Source: Hyalella azteca
Lineage: Eukaryota; Arthropoda; Malacostraca; Amphipoda; Hyalellidae
Direction of reading: 5' to 3'
Assembly: GCF_000764305.2 (NCBI RefSeq)
Contig: NW_025941745.1
Coordinates: 1 to 64,000 of the forward strand
DNA: 64,000 nucleotides
The notes below the pieces were generated by a model. That model was given only the letters and a program-made list of their open reading frames with translations. It was not told the DNA's origin and did not search any database. This document shows positions 11,131 to 24,779 of this stretch, piece by piece. Position 1 is the stretch's first letter. Each line of letters begins with the position of its first letter. The position numbers and the translations under genes were made by a program.

Positions 11131-11691
11131 CAATAATCAAATTGATGTTCAAAACGCGGGACTAAGCACTTTGGACAGATTTAGGTTCGAACTTAGAGCG
11201 ATAGTAAGGTAGCACCTCTCAGGCTCTCACAATGAACGTTCAAACAAGACCCGTCTCGGTTTATGTCTTCGCAGTTTCAACGTCGAACAGCCAGTTGCAG
11301 AATGATCTGGTAGTTACAAAATACGTTAACTATGGTTACTGATTACATTACTGGAACGTGCTACATGTTTCTAGTACACTCTGGAATGTTCTGGTGTGAA
11401 ATATTAGTCAAAAGTTGTTTTGTACGAATACTTTTTTGACCCGAAGAAGTAAACATGTTGAATTAATTTTTGTTGCATTGAGATTTAATTTCTATTGATG
11501 ATATTTTTGAATACAATGCGCCTCTATACATAATATAAATCACTTCTCCTGTTCAGTTTCTGTACTTACATACATTAAAATACGATTTTTCAAGTGTACG
11601 AATATTTTTTCCCCCCACTGTATACTTAGCTTCAAAAACGATGATTTAGCTAAAATGAATAAAATTTGGTTATTATAGAATTGAATAGAAG
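11131..11691. other. Non-coding; possible LINE 5' UTR then AT-rich sequence
   Basis: The first 150-200 bases may be 5' UTR of the LINE, but no target duplication could be paired with the tail at 5815. The rest is AT-rich without supported features. Confidence 0.35.
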
Positions 11692-11790
11692 TGTCGGCAC
11701 TGAAGAAATAGGCCCATGGCCTGTTGCCGATTCTTGTACTTTTCGTGACTTGATTCACAAGGGATCCGGCCTTTGGAACCCGATCTTTCC
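11692..11790. mobile_element. Diverged CR1-like LINE 3'-UTR fragment
   Basis: The segment TGCCGATTCTTGTACTTTTC with flanking TCGGCACTGAAGAAATAGGC closely parallels 17185-17275 in the 3' UTR of the CR1-like LINE (CGCCGATTCTTGTGCTTTTC, TCGGCATTAAAGAGTAGGC), including the following GGCCTTT...GATCTTT. No RT sequence is attached, so this is a 5'-truncated remnant in the same orientation. Confidence 0.6.
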
Positions 11791-14210
11791 ATAACTGCAG
11801 GCGGCACTAATCTGCTAATTTATTCAGCTCCATAAATGAACAATAGAAATTTTTTTAGAAAATGTATTTATTTTGCGAAGTCACAGATTTCATGGCTTTG
11901 TATAAGGCTTGTGTGTTGATCGATGTCTTTAGTGTGAGTGTTTAGGAATCATTGGACACCTGTTTATTATCTTGTGTGGGCCTTAACATCTTTATCATTT
12001 GGGATTGTGAACTATTACAGGTACGTCGAAAATTTATAAAAAAAAGTGTCAAAACTGGTATAAATATCATGTGGTTTTATTTATCAAGAAAAGTTTTAAG
12101 ATTCCAATTGGGTCGTAAATATTTGGTTTTTATCGCCAGTTTAACGTGACAGCATCGCCATAAATTCTGCTCGAGATCATCTCCCGGAAATTCTGACCAT
12201 CCTGCCGGCAGAAACTTGACAAGCATTAGCTCGTGTTTCAGGGCAACTTTTCGGCATCTTGGGGTAACAATTTTATCGTCACAGGAGGTCTTTTTAGCCG
12301 CTTTTGCCTGATAAAGCAGCTCATTTTCTTTTATATGAACTCCGCCAGTGCGCCGCACGCTAAGTTTTGATGAGTGTGAAGCAAAGTTCTGATGAAACTA
12401 CTTCCAAAACGCCCAAGAATTATTAGGGAGAATCATTCTTTCCGCCCAAAAAGAGCAGCGAACGAGACTTCCGTTGCAAGATCTGTGGACCCAATGCCTT
12501 GTTTTCCGATAATAAAATGTTATTGCATGAGGAGAGCTCGGTTGTAAACATCGCAATACGTCTGCAGTTATCTCCACAAATCAGATGTTATTGTTTGTCC
12601 AGAAGTCGGTGGGATGGATAGAAATCATGCTTCTTTATTATACATAATGTTCTTTTTATAATGCGAACGCCTACTATGTAAAATTTTCAGGCGCGAATTT
12701 GTTGAAATATTCATTCAGAATGACTTGAATTCTTCACTGTATACTTTAAAAGATTATACAGTCGATGGATTTGAATTCCGAAACGAAATTCTAAAAGACT
12801 TCAAGTTTTCTTATGCAAAATACCTTGGCAATTTTTGATCGCCCTCAGTATAATCCTGCTAGAAACCAGCTGATGGTATTTTGAAGCTTTGTAACTATTG
12901 ATCTTCGCCTGATCGCACCTTATTCAGTTACAGCTGCTGCCAAAGTGCACGAATGCATACAAAATTATTGGTTTCATGCACGATCCATGTAATCCATGTA
13001 CATGTATGTGCGATCCATGCGATCGATGTATGCAGGAAATCTATCAAAAAAAAAGTAACAAAAATTAGCTCGTGTAAGCGATCCTGATTGTAAAGGGACA
13101 AGATTTAAATAATTTCGGCTTCACGACGTGTTTTTTAGTCATGGCCCTCTGAATTTAAGTTATTATTCTTCGGCGACGTCAAATCACCTTAATAGTGGGC
13201 CAGTCACTTAAGTGTATCGATCGCTTCATCGCTGAAGCGTCCACATGCAAGCAGAGTTACACTCACCGGAATTATCGATAAAATAACTTAACAGTTTTCC
13301 CTCAAACCTGATCCTGACATCAAATTAATGCAAGATTCATCTTTGATATTCAGAAGGCCTTCAAATTGGGACACTTATCTCGGGGATGTGAAGAAGTTAG
13401 CCATTATTTAAATATTATGTAATGAAGCATTTTCTGACAAATTTCAGCTGTAAAAGTTATTTTCATGTGGCCGTCCATTGAATGCAGAAGCGTTATAGCG
13501 CTTTTCCATTACCTAAGCGGAGCTTTAAAATCTTATGCACACACCAAATTCGTGCGGCTACTAAAGCGATTTAATTTGTTAGCGATCAAATTGCACCAAT
13601 AACAATATGCAGATACATGCATATAATCGATTGCGCTGCTGAAACATAAAACATACTAGTTCATTGTTGAACATGGTCATAATTCTTGTACACTACTTCA
13701 TCTCATCTTGACTTCAACAAGATTTACAGTATATATTTATCAGAAGTTTTTTTTTAATTTTTCATACCGGATTCGAGCTCTCATTCATCGTTTTTTGTGA
13801 ACTTTGAGAAGAATTATAAATTCATCTTTATGGACATTCAATTATTCGAGTAAAGATTTAAGAGCTGTTCGGTTAGCGATGTTGTATAGCCGTCATCTCA
13901 CTAAATACTGCACATTCATGCCTCCTTTAGAACTGAGGTGCTCGCGAACGTGTCTGCATAGGCGGGCGGTTCTTTAGACTTGCAAGAGCTTTTACTTTAA
14001 TGAACGCTGGACGATGGTGTGCGGCAACCTAATATGCTAAGTGAAGAAGTGCAGTCTAGATTTGCCTTCTTTTTAGGTGCAGAAGGGCGTTATCATGGAA
14101 AATGTTCGAATAAATTAATGTCACTTAGTTTAAGTATTTGTAATATAAATTTTAATTGGTAGGTATTTTAACGTGAAAATTGTGAATAAATATAAACATT
14201 CAGCTCATAT
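11791..14210. other. Mostly featureless AT-rich DNA
   Basis: No spliced gene is supported. At 12440-12615 (plus) an open stretch encodes FRCKICGPNALFSDNKMLLH, which resembles half of a C2H2/BED-type finger, but no second His is placed and there are no neighbouring motifs. A short GATCCATG-rich patch lies near 12980-13030. Confidence 0.4.
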
Positions 14211-14660
14211 TTATTCAAAATCATCAAATACATTGTTCAAACTCATCAAATGAGTGCAATTTAATATGAAGAGATTAAGGTGTTTGATTCTAAAGCTAAA
14301 TAAATTCTTTGTGGGTGTGGCCAAGCAATTATGAGAAATCTTATAATGCTGCTGCTCCTGTACAGTCGCTGCAGTGATGTTCCTGCATCGGGAAAATGCC
14401 TTTGTCCCACGGGAGGAATTTGTGACAAGAATTTTAATGTGAAGCTCACGAAAGATTGCACTTTGAACCCAATCTTTGTGAGGCTGGCTTCCTATCTCTC
14501 CGGTCCTCTGGTCGATTAATACCTCCTTTCCAATTATTCCCCAAACTAGCGCTAATTCTACCCCAAAGTGCTCGTTACAGCGAACTTGCTTGTTTTTAAC
14601 GCCGTTAAATTGGTCACTAGGGAAATTTCGTCCCCTCATTTTCCGAACTACAATGCTCAT
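14211..14660 (-). other. Unassigned 149-codon open frame
   Basis: This frame is longer than expected for its AT-rich surroundings and uses mixed amino acids (VRKMRGRNFPSDQFNGVKNK; ELALVWGIIGKEVLIDQRTG). I recognise no family, and no convincing splice signals or partner exons were found. It may be a decayed transposon fragment or chance. Confidence 0.15.
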
Positions 14661-16956
14661 CGCTCATGATTCAGTATGGCAGCTACGGCGAAATTTTTGA
14701 CATTTCTCTTCTGTTTATTTCCACCAAATTCTTTTTTTTCAAATTTGTGAGTTCGTTTTGACATGTTGTGAAATAATGCATCAACTTAGTCTTTACGTAT
14801 GAGTAGTATGCACACTTATATTTAATATTCGATAATACTTCTATAAGACGACATATTAGGCACTTATACCTATTTAAAATGAATATAACTTGAGCGATAA
14901 ATTTGGTATAATCATACAACTTTTCTTAATAACTAATTTGTCAACATTTAGCAGACACCCACGATTTGTGTCTGCTATTTGTTTATTTCTAGTTGTGTAA
15001 TGTCAAAGAGTTGACAAACAAAAATTAACAAAAAAATTGCAGTTTCATTTTATTTTTAAAACCCGACGCAATTTTTCCTACCTGAAATTCTGACCGAGTC
15101 TTTCAAGCGTTAGAAGAGCGCAAACACCGATCAAAAAGAGGGGAAACTTTGCTGGGGACCTAAAATTTGCTCGTCCAACTTTGGACGTTTGTGATTTATG
15201 TGCAGAATTCTTGCACGAGAGCAGACAACATTGGCGGCATAATCTGACGGTCATCAGGTTGAGACGAGACGTAATTCCAGAAAAAACTACAATCGCGTCG
15301 CCGATGTTAAATTAAACTGTTAAATTTGCTCTTGATGTGCCGAAGTCAGGCCGAAGAAATCAGATTGTAGGTGATTCAATAAATTTTATGGTTATTTTAG
15401 TCGCAATATAGCTTAACGGCTTATTAGACAAGTTTTTTTTCAGAAAAATAATTATACCAATAATATAATCACGCTCGAACGCATTAACTTATGTATAAGA
15501 ATCAATTTCATCGAACTATGATAATCATTTATTCGACGCATGGTTGTGAAGAATAACAGCAGATCAAATGATTACTAAACTTCATTTGTGTGCACGTCAT
15601 TGCAAAAGCGAAACTTTGTTTAAATATTATACTACGGCTTCGAGATCTTCAAGTGTATTTTTTCTAGAATATACCCAGGTATGAATTTTTTACTAAAGCT
15701 ATTCTCTGGCTACCCTACCAGAAATTTTACCCTAGCACGCACAGAAAATATATGCTTAGAATTTCGTCGACTTGTGTCCTAAGTCTGTCGTTTATGAGCT
15801 TCTATATCCTTAAATTGAGCTATAAATTTGTCAAGTGTTTCACAAAAACCTTGCCCCTCGTTCTTGAAGCTTCTATAAGATTTTCCTCGAAAAAATTTAA
15901 GAGTCAGCTCGACATCTCACAAATTTTCTTACACGTAAGCAATTTGAAGGAAATTGGAGCAGGGTTCTGATTCAAAGAAATTTTTCGTATATTATTTTCC
16001 AGCAAAAAAAATATAAGTTGAACCAAATTGGCTTCTGTGACTGAATTGATAAAATAATTACCTTCCAACGCTCTGGATACTTACCTGCATTTAAAAAACA
16101 ATTAGCAAATGATACTGGGCGGTGTCATCTTTCCTATCACTGCACTGATGCTTCAATCTCTTTTGAACGTTTGTAGAAAAAGATGTCAATGCAACAAGTG
16201 CAATTGTATATAAGCAATTGAAAAATAATGTGAAATATAACATATACAAAATTAAGGTACCATAAAGCAATAAATTTTCCAGTTCCGTAGCAGTCGAAAT
16301 GTATGAGGATATCTTAACATTGCGCGTGCGTTTCATTCGACAGAGGTTGAAAATTTAGCACAAAAGCTGTGCGAATGTTACAGAAAAAGGAACAGAAATA
16401 AATTTGTTTTGCCAATCATAGACAATAATGCTCACTCGATATAATGAGAATCAAAATCAATTGAAATTATTTACTGAGATTCCAATGAGAATATTTAGCC
16501 ACAAACATCATAGTAGACAGGAGACTGCATGTACCGTACCGCCGTATGCTGTCCCAGCAGGCATTCAAGCTGAGTAAGGAACCACAGCTCGCATCGCAGT
16601 CAATTATCGAATATTCGACTCAGCACTACGTCAGACTCTCCACTTCTCCACTCAGCCGACTCAGCACTACGTCAGACTCGTCTTCAACTTTGAATATCGA
16701 ATTAAGGATAACTTTGTTCTCTAAAGTGCTAGAGTGGGTAGGGAAATTTCTTAGGACCTCGTGTGGCGCTGGACCGCAATTTGCGACCGCATAAATTTTA
16801 TTTCCAAATAAACATCAGAAATTTGTTTGAAATGTTAACAATACTGGTGAATATATGAAGCCTTAATTATTGTTATCCATTTCCTGAAGCGTCCCATTCA
16901 GAAAATCTCTTCAGATCTGATGGCTTACCGGTAGCTAAAACAATTTAATAAAGCGG
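14661..16956. other. No supported feature
   Basis: AT-rich DNA. Short open frames lack recognisable content. At 16620-16685 a CTCAGCACTACGTCAGACTC segment is duplicated. Confidence 0.5.
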
Positions 16957-17160
16957 CTACAGTGATTAGCTGCTACAGTGATTAGCTGCTAGAGTGATTA
17001 GCTGCTGTCGTGATTAGCTGCTACCGTAATTAGCTAATTCAGTGATTAGCTGCTGTCGTGATTTGCTGCTACAGTAATTAGCTGATACAGTGAGTAGCTG
17101 CTGCCGTGATTAGTTGCTACAGTGATAAGCTGCTACAGTGATTAGCTGCTACAGAGATTA
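16957..17160. repeat. 18-bp minisatellite (GCTACAGTGATTAGCTGC)
   Basis: About eleven degenerate 18-bp units with the core CAGTGATTAGCTGCT lie in tandem. The array directly abuts the microsatellite tail of the CR1-like LINE at 17163, so the LINE inserted next to it or the array grew from the junction. Confidence 0.9.
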
Positions 17161-17162
17161 CG

Positions 17163-18523
17163 TAGTATAGTATAGTATAGTATCTTCGGCATTAAAGAGT
17201 AGGCCTGGATAGGCCTGCGCCGATTCTTGTGCTTTTCTTGACTAGACTGGCCTTTTGATCAGATCTTTTCAACGGACGGTAGATTTAAAATCGATTCTAG
17301 ATATCAGTTGTTCCGTAGGGTACGAGGCATTTTAAGACTAAACATATGCTCATGCATGGCCTTGTCTAGTCTGTTCTTGAACGCGTTCATACTCGGAGCG
17401 TCAACAATATCTTCAGGGAGGCTGTTCCACATGTCGGTGACTCGAAGCGAGAAGAAATGTTGTCGCGTGGATAAATTGCACCGCAGTTTTTTTAGTTTAT
17501 AGCTGTGGCCCCTGGTGTTGGTTCTTGTTTCAAATTCTAATAATCCTTCTGGGACCTTGTACAAACCATGAGTATACTTGTATACTTCAATGAGGTCACC
17601 ACGCAGGCGACAATAACGGAGACTGGGAAGCTTCATAATCTTCAATCTTTCTTCATAAGACTTACCCTTTAATCCTGGAATTATCCTTGTTGCACGTCTT
17701 TGAACACTCTCAACTAAATTTCTGTCCTTTTCAAGTCTCGGTGACCACACAACGTTTCCAAACTCTAGGTTCGGGCGCACGACAGAGGTGAACAACAGCT
17801 TCATCATTTCTATATCTAGATACTCGTAGGAGCGTCTGATCAGCCCAGGAAGTTTATTGGATGTATTAACTTGCGTTTCAATATGCCTATAAATTTTTAG
17901 CTCCTTGTCGACACAAACTCCAAGATCTTTTTCCACGCAAGACTTCTCAATCATAACCCTCTCGTTGCAACCGTGTTTTCTCATGCTGTAAGCTTGCTGT
18001 TCATTGTTCTTGCCGAGGTGAAGTACTTTACACTTGTTAGCATTGAAACGCAGCTGCCACGTATCAGCCCAATCAACTAAACTATCAAGATCATGTTGCA
18101 GTTGCATTTTATTTGACGCATCCTTGACTGTATTATAAACTTTTGTGTCATCTGCATACATGGAGCACACGCTTGACACTACTTCTGGTAGATCGTTTAT
18201 AAAAGCGACGAACAAAACAGGTCCAAGAACGCTTCCTTGCGGTACGCCACTGCGCACAGTTACCCAGTCTGATATGGTTCCGTTAATGCTGACACGTTGT
18301 CTTCTGCCTACTAGGAAATTCCTGATCCATTGGAGTACATTTCCCTCTATTCCCAAAGAATTAATTTTACGTAACAGTCGCTCATGCGGGACACTATCAA
18401 ATGCCTTGGCAAAATCGAGGTACAGTGCATCCACTGGCACCCTTTCGTCCAGCAGGCGAGTCCGATTATTCAAGGTAGACAGGAGATTAGCTGCAGTGAA
18501 GAGATTATTTCTGACTCAAATCT
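17163..18523 (-). mobile_element. 5'-truncated CR1-like LINE
   Basis: The element comprises the RT half of a CR1-type ORF2, a short 3' UTR and a tail of ACTAT repeats (17163-17183). Tails of short tandem repeats instead of poly(A) are typical of CR1-group LINEs. Similarity starts at about 18523 (VRNNLFTAANLLSTLNN), upstream of which no endonuclease domain is seen, as expected from truncated reverse transcription. Confidence 0.85.
17304..18520 (-). CDS. CR1-like reverse transcriptase, partial but open frame
   Basis: An open frame of about 400 codons covers the RT domain to its C-terminus. Motif A is YLDFAKAFDSVP, motif B is SGVPQGSVLGP and the catalytic motif C is MYADDTKVY. These are followed by the thumb and C-terminal region typical of CR1 proteins (LGVCVDKELK, SVVRPNLEFGNVVWSP, SVQRRATRIIPGL) and a natural end at LRNN. 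An internal ATG at 18473 is a convenience start only, because the frame is already open to about 18520. The N-terminal endonuclease is absent, so this copy cannot mobilise itself. All catalytic Asp residues are intact and no stop interrupts the domain, suggesting a fairly young insertion. Confidence 0.88.
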
Positions 18524-21500
18524 AATTGATTGCAATCCTGGAAGATTTTCAGCTGTAAATTAAATCAATTTCGAGAAAAATTCATAGATGAAAAAAATTA
18601 CCAATTTCTAATTTAAGTTTCATCAGAGTTTAAATAAATAATCAATCATGGGACATTACAACATTAGAATTTTTTCACTGTTTTCTTCCCAACCAGTCGG
18701 TGAAAACAAAGCCTCATCTTCTCAATTTCTCTCGTCAGTTTCCATCATATTCATTATTAATTATCGTCGACGTCGTTAATGACTATGGCCAGGTCACTTT
18801 TTGTCGATGGGGCACTTACGAAAATTGCCTCTGGCTCGTTCTCGTTAATTTTAATTCAAGCGTCAACGTCAGGTAATTAACAACGTTTGATAATGAAAGC
18901 GACGATCTCCCTTAGAGCCCTCAGCTCCAGAGACATCATTTGAGCTAATACAAAGAAAAAGTTTCTACTGAACTCTGATCGTTTGATTATCCATTGATGA
19001 CAAATGGATTTATATAAAATTTTTGTTAATTGCTTGGTGACAGAACGAAGTCGAAAAGGTTGTAAATTTGAAAGGTTGTAAATTTTTTTATTCATACTGC
19101 AAATTTTATTTACGGAATTGTCGTGATGATCCCTATGAGTTTCAAACTTTCTCTCAGTTGTGAGAGCTAATTTAAAAATACAAATATTCTAATATACAAA
19201 TATTCTAATTACGCCAGTGACTTTTTATCGACTATTCCTTCAAGCTGCACGGGTGCTTTCACTTGGGACGAATGCCAATGAGAAGCTTATGTGAATTCTG
19301 CCGAAATTAAGACCATACAAAGGGCATGTTAGGAATGAAGTCGCAATGAAATTCTCATTGAAATTTTCACATTTTTGGTCCATGAATTTTTTATGTTCAC
19401 TACATCACAATTTAGTATCAGAAGGCAGAATAATCTTGTTTCAACACGGGTGGTTAATTACATCACAATTCTACATGAATGCGTAATCATCAATAAATCA
19501 ACAAGCTTCTACGTGAAGCTATGTGCTTTTTTCAATCAATTTCTTCATCGTGCGACTGAACTGATACAACTGTTATTTGTGAACTGCGAATTCCCAGAAT
19601 GAATATTCATTATTTATCCCTTGCACTTGGATGGGCTCAGACAGATTTATGGGGAGCTAGAAGCATAATATTCAGTATTAAAAAATTCTTTCCTCCACAC
19701 GTTTCTCATGAAGTTATGCCTCAGAAAGCCAGCACGTAAGACTACAGCGGGCTTCTGAATATACCTTATCATGGCGTAAGCATCCTTTTAAAAAACATCG
19801 CTTACACATCCATGGTCATCGAGAGCCGTAGCCAGGCCGCCTGTTATTCAGCCTTGCGTTTTAATGAAGCATATACTGAAGCACTGGTCTGGACATGCTT
19901 GGTACCGTAAATTCCTGCGAAGAACGGGCTTTGGGAAACACTGCAAGGCTGTTCAAAACAGCAATGAACACGAGGAGGAAGGAGGACAATATTAAAGAAT
20001 TAAATTCATTTGCCACCGCGTTCATTTGTACAGTAAAACACTGCAGCGGCGGACCAAATATCCAGGGCTCGTCTACTTGCGGCGGCGAAGAGAGAGAGTG
20101 GCTTGTGGCTTCACGCTATTCCTCAGTGACCCTCGGAGTCGGTGTAGGCCACCATCAGAGGCGTTAAGGTCGGGGCCCTGATCATTGACATGAAACCATT
20201 CCCTGTTTTTAATTAATAAAATCAATTCCCTTTTTCTTTTTGTTGGAATGGTGAGTGTGGGAGGCCTTAAAAAAAACACTGCAAGGCTATTAATGAAATA
20301 GAATTCAACTGGACCAGACCATGCGAAAAGTGTGCATATGAGAGACTTCACTTTGACGCCGAAAGATATTTTGACATTTTTCTCTTATACGCTTCTTCTT
20401 TTGACCATTCGATCTGACTCTCTTCCTTCTTAGATTTTACAATCGAATCTTCAAAAATTTTCATATAATTTCGCTGTAATGAACTTGCTTGCCGAGTTTC
20501 AAAATAAATGACTTTCGCAATAAAATTTATTCAAGAACACACCTAAATGATGAACGACTAGGCTAATAATTATTAACACTTAAGACTACAAATAAGAATT
20601 GAAGGATGTCTGATCACACTTGTATAACTGAGCAAAGAGCGGAGGGATAAGTACAGGGCTCCAACAAGAAAAGATCGCTACCAAGAAAAAACCAATACAA
20701 ATGAAGCCCGTTGTATATAGTAAAATCTTTATAAAAATTCGTGTTAAACGGTTTTACTTATCTTAAATACTATCTAACATTTAAATATTTACAAAATCTT
20801 TTTGATTAAATCCGAAAATCGTCTAGACTTGTCTTCTTCAATCAAGTTTTCGTTTCGTTAAAAAATGTAACGCACGTTTGCTTATCTTTCGCTGCCTCAC
20901 TTGCATTCAAATTTTCTGATGCAATTTTTCGTTGACCACCGCGGCAAAAGACGCTTGCTGACGCAGACCCAATTTCGGTTTATTTTCGCGGCCCAGGCAG
21001 GAAAAGGCTGTAAAAAGACTGGATTGGAAGTTGGCAGTTTTTAGGGATGGAAACAGTTCTAAGCTATGATAACATCCCTGAGCTAATATTTAAGCCGTGG
21101 TTTTATGAGCGCAAAGCTCCCATCAGTGAATGATTTGCCGCCTACCGATAAGAACCCGGGTTCGAACTTTAAAGTTCTGGTTGCCGCTCGCTGGATTTTG
21201 TCGTGCATATCTAATGGTTAGGACCAGTTGTTCCAGGCTTTTCTGATTCCCATGCTCATGTCATGAATACAAAAGGTATTTTGAAGCCACCAAACTTTGG
21301 CATGACTTTGATATGGTAAACTCACTGTAGGATTGCATTTGGGACATGGTTCCAAAACCGTGAAAAAACATTGATGCAACGTTGGCAAATTCTAGAGAAC
21401 AAGTTTAAAAAGTTAACTTACATGCAATCGTTTTACTGTATTTGATATTTGTTCGTAAAATGGAATTACCACGTAAGTGACAGAATATCTATTACGCTTT

Positions 21501-23724
21501 GAACGTTCGAGCTCAAAGAGTTGAAGTTTTTTTCATTCGCTGCGCACCGTCTAGCCTAGCAGGTTTGAATGAGACGTACGATTTTTGCCTAGACACGCCA
21601 TGCCAAGACACGCCATGGATATGATTGTATTTCGTATAAAAAAATTATTTTATCCTGCCCAAACTGCCCTATATTCAGGTTAGCGAAAACAACTATAATT
21701 AAGAAATTTCTTTCTAAACTACGAAAGTAGTTGGAATTACGGATAAAACGCACCAGTATATATGAGATAGACATAAGAATTCTTCATTTCTAAATTCATG
21801 AGAGAGAAGACATGTGCATTCTTTGGAGCTACAATAAATCTTTTTAATCGTATGGAGAAAATAGTTTTAAATTATATTTTCCGTTTTGCTTCTCAAAAGC
21901 TGCATCAGTAGGGAATTTTTTTGGTAGAGCATGGAATTTTTTTTATGTATTTTAAATTAGACTTTCTCCAAAAATTGTGGCTCATCGGCATGTGGGAGTC
22001 ATTTTTTTTGTTTCATGCTGGTTAAAAATGGGATTGCTAATTTTTAAGAAGATGAAGACTTATTTATAATATGCTCATATTTTGCGTAAAGTGGAGTCAT
22101 AGCGGACATACATAGATGTGTGCACGAGAAGACACGCCAGCGCTTTTTATTGAATGTTAGCATTGCTCAACGTCCGTTTTATTTATAACAAATTAATTTC
22201 ACTAAGGGACGGAATGTTTCACAATTATTTAGACACATAAGTCTTAAAACAACTAAATGGTCTCTGATATCAAAAACTTTCGAACAAAATTCAGCCACAG
22301 CCAGATAGCCACCAGCACCAAGCCCAAGCCCCGGCTACGCATCTTCACAAGCTTCTTTCTTTATAAACTAAGGCTGCAATTTTCCGCTTCACCAAAGTTT
22401 GAGCCACACACAAAATTCGAGTTAGTGAAGACGATTAGGGTAACTTTGGAAGGCATCCCTGCAAGCCCGTAGTAGCGATGGCCGATTTTCAGGGAAATCA
22501 CAATGCGACGTGGGAGCGAAGTTTTATGAAAATATCATACGGATAGCAAGGAAAATTTTTCCTCTGTCTCTTCGAAAGCTTGAATTTCACAACAAACTGA
22601 ATTTAGTGCAAGATTTTTCTTATGTTTTCTAGTTTAATTTAGATCAGCTTCATGCATCCCTGATGTACACTGCATGGGGATCAAAATGTTTAACAGTAAT
22701 TTCACTTAAACAATGTAATTTATTGAAAAGTTAATTCGAACTGGACACTTAGCGCTCGACAATTTTGCAATGAGTTCATGATGCAACACAAATATAAAGT
22801 ACTAAGAGATGAATGATCTTTTGATTAAATGCGTGGAATTCAGGCGGTTTGTGTGCATGTTTTTGCATACGGCTGCAGCAAGTTTGTAATTTTATGTAAA
22901 TGTTATTCTATTCAAAGACTTCTAGGCAGCCGGAACTCTACGTGAGATTAGTTAACAAAGGACACAACTTTAAGTTCCACTTCCAAGTTCTCGCGTTCCT
23001 TTGAAATATGATGCTTGTATTTAAGTTAGGTCAGCGTATACAAACTTCTAATCTGTGTCCTCGCCAAGTTTTTATAGAAAGTTCAATGAAGATGACTTTT
23101 GGGAAATGATTGCTGGATGTAAGTTTGAAGACTTTTCAAAAGGAGAGCGTCTGCACGATCTGAGGATTCACTTCACTTCTTCTTACTTTTGATATGTTTG
23201 TTTTTCTAAATATAAAAAAGTTTTTCTTCTATGTTATTTTAGTTTACAATAAATTCAGGGATCTCAAATTTGCGTCTGTAAATATTTTCAATTCAGATGT
23301 GATGAAAACAATTCTAGTTTTCACGCGACGTCAAAATTTTTAGAGACTTTTTCATAATTTTCAATTCAAATGCTTACCCAAATAAAAATATTACGGATTT
23401 CTCCTACAAGTTTGTAATATTTTTACGGGTAACTTGTTCACAGTTTGGCATTCCAAATGAAAAGTTTGCAGCAATCACATCACTGATAATTTATTCATAT
23501 TATATAAGATCAAATCGATGAAACTAATTTTTGTTTTTCACTAATGAAGTTAGGCATTCAGGCTAGTAAAGTACACATCTTTAAACTCTAAAATTTTACA
23601 CTCAGACAACTAAATTACGCATCATAATTTTATGATGTGTGATTTCTTATCAAGAAAACAAAAAATTTATAGGCCACCTCATGATGGCCGGTGCTCTTCT
23701 AGAGACTCAAGAAAAAGAGTAGAT

Positions 23725-23756
<32 letters not shown>

Positions 23757-24058
23757 TGCAGCTGTTGCATCTAAAATACGCTATTCTAGTACACAAGCTA
23801 TTATTTAATTTTATTTAAAAAGTCATTGTTTATTCAAATGATATATTGTCTAACAAGCTATCCTTTAGCAGCCGTTAAGTCCTGAGGCTAATTATTCATT
23901 CATCACAATTATGCAGACAGCAACAAATTCATGTTCATTGTTCACGTGCTAGCGAAGCGGACACTCTTCAATGGTGTCGAGATATTTCAGCGTGCATACT
24001 GAAAAGACAATTCCTGATTCAATTTGGTTCTCCTGACCAATTGTAGCTCTTCTGAATT
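18524..24058. other. No supported gene over 5.5 kb
   Basis: AT-rich DNA. Open frames of 60-92 codons have no recognisable content. A GGTTCGAAC motif near 21152 recalls a tRNA B box, but no cloverleaf could be drawn. A short TATTTATTTATT run lies at 23733-23750. Confidence 0.5.
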
Positions 24059-24216
24059 GTGGCGAGAATAGGAGAGAACAGTCTGCCGGCACAGGAGAGA
24101 ACAGTCTGTCTGCATAGGAGAACAGTCTGCCTGCATAGGAGAGAACAAACAGTCTGTCTGCATAGGAGAGAACAGTCTGCCTGCATAGGAGAGAACAGTC
24201 TGCCTGCGTAGGAGAG
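24059..24216. repeat. Minisatellite, 20-26 bp unit (GAGAACAGTCTGCCTGCATA)
   Basis: About seven units of AGGAGAGAACAGTCTGCCTG or close variants lie in tandem, with the unit length varying by loss or gain of the AGAGA segment. Open minus-strand frames across it are by-products of the repeat. Confidence 0.9.
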
Positions 24217-24779
24217 AACACAGCAGACTCACTTCCATGCAAATCATCGCACTGACTCGTCGTTTGGAATTCTTTCGCACAATAAATTTGTTGGCAGGTG
24301 TCGTCGCGAAACTTCACGACTGGGTGGCTCTGTCATCTGGATATTTGATGCTATTTTGACATGCATGGAACGTAAAGGCCATTCCAGGTTTCTTTAACTT
24401 TCTAATACATCAAAATTCTGCTTTAAGTGTACGAGTTTTAATCTTAATTCTTTATAATATACTATATGATGATAAGCAACGGAGCAGGAATTAATATCTT
24501 GAACACACTTTCCACTAATTTTAACTCAATTAATATGTCATAATAAATAGAATAAATTAATTAAACAATCAACCAAACTCAGGGCAGGCCAATAACAATG
24601 ATGAATGCGGGAACAGAAAATGATCCAGATGCAGATTTGATCACCATCATAATTAACATCAATTTTATGGCTATGACAGTAGCATTTATATAAAACAGCT
24701 TGGTCAACATAAATGATAGCATCATCGAAAATACCATCCGTACAATGAATACCGGTTGTAACAATGATGCTTAGGAGAA

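Noticed and set aside
21120..21200. GGTTCGAAC motif considered as a tRNA or tRNA-derived SINE
   Set aside because: No acceptor stem or A box at proper spacing could be drawn.
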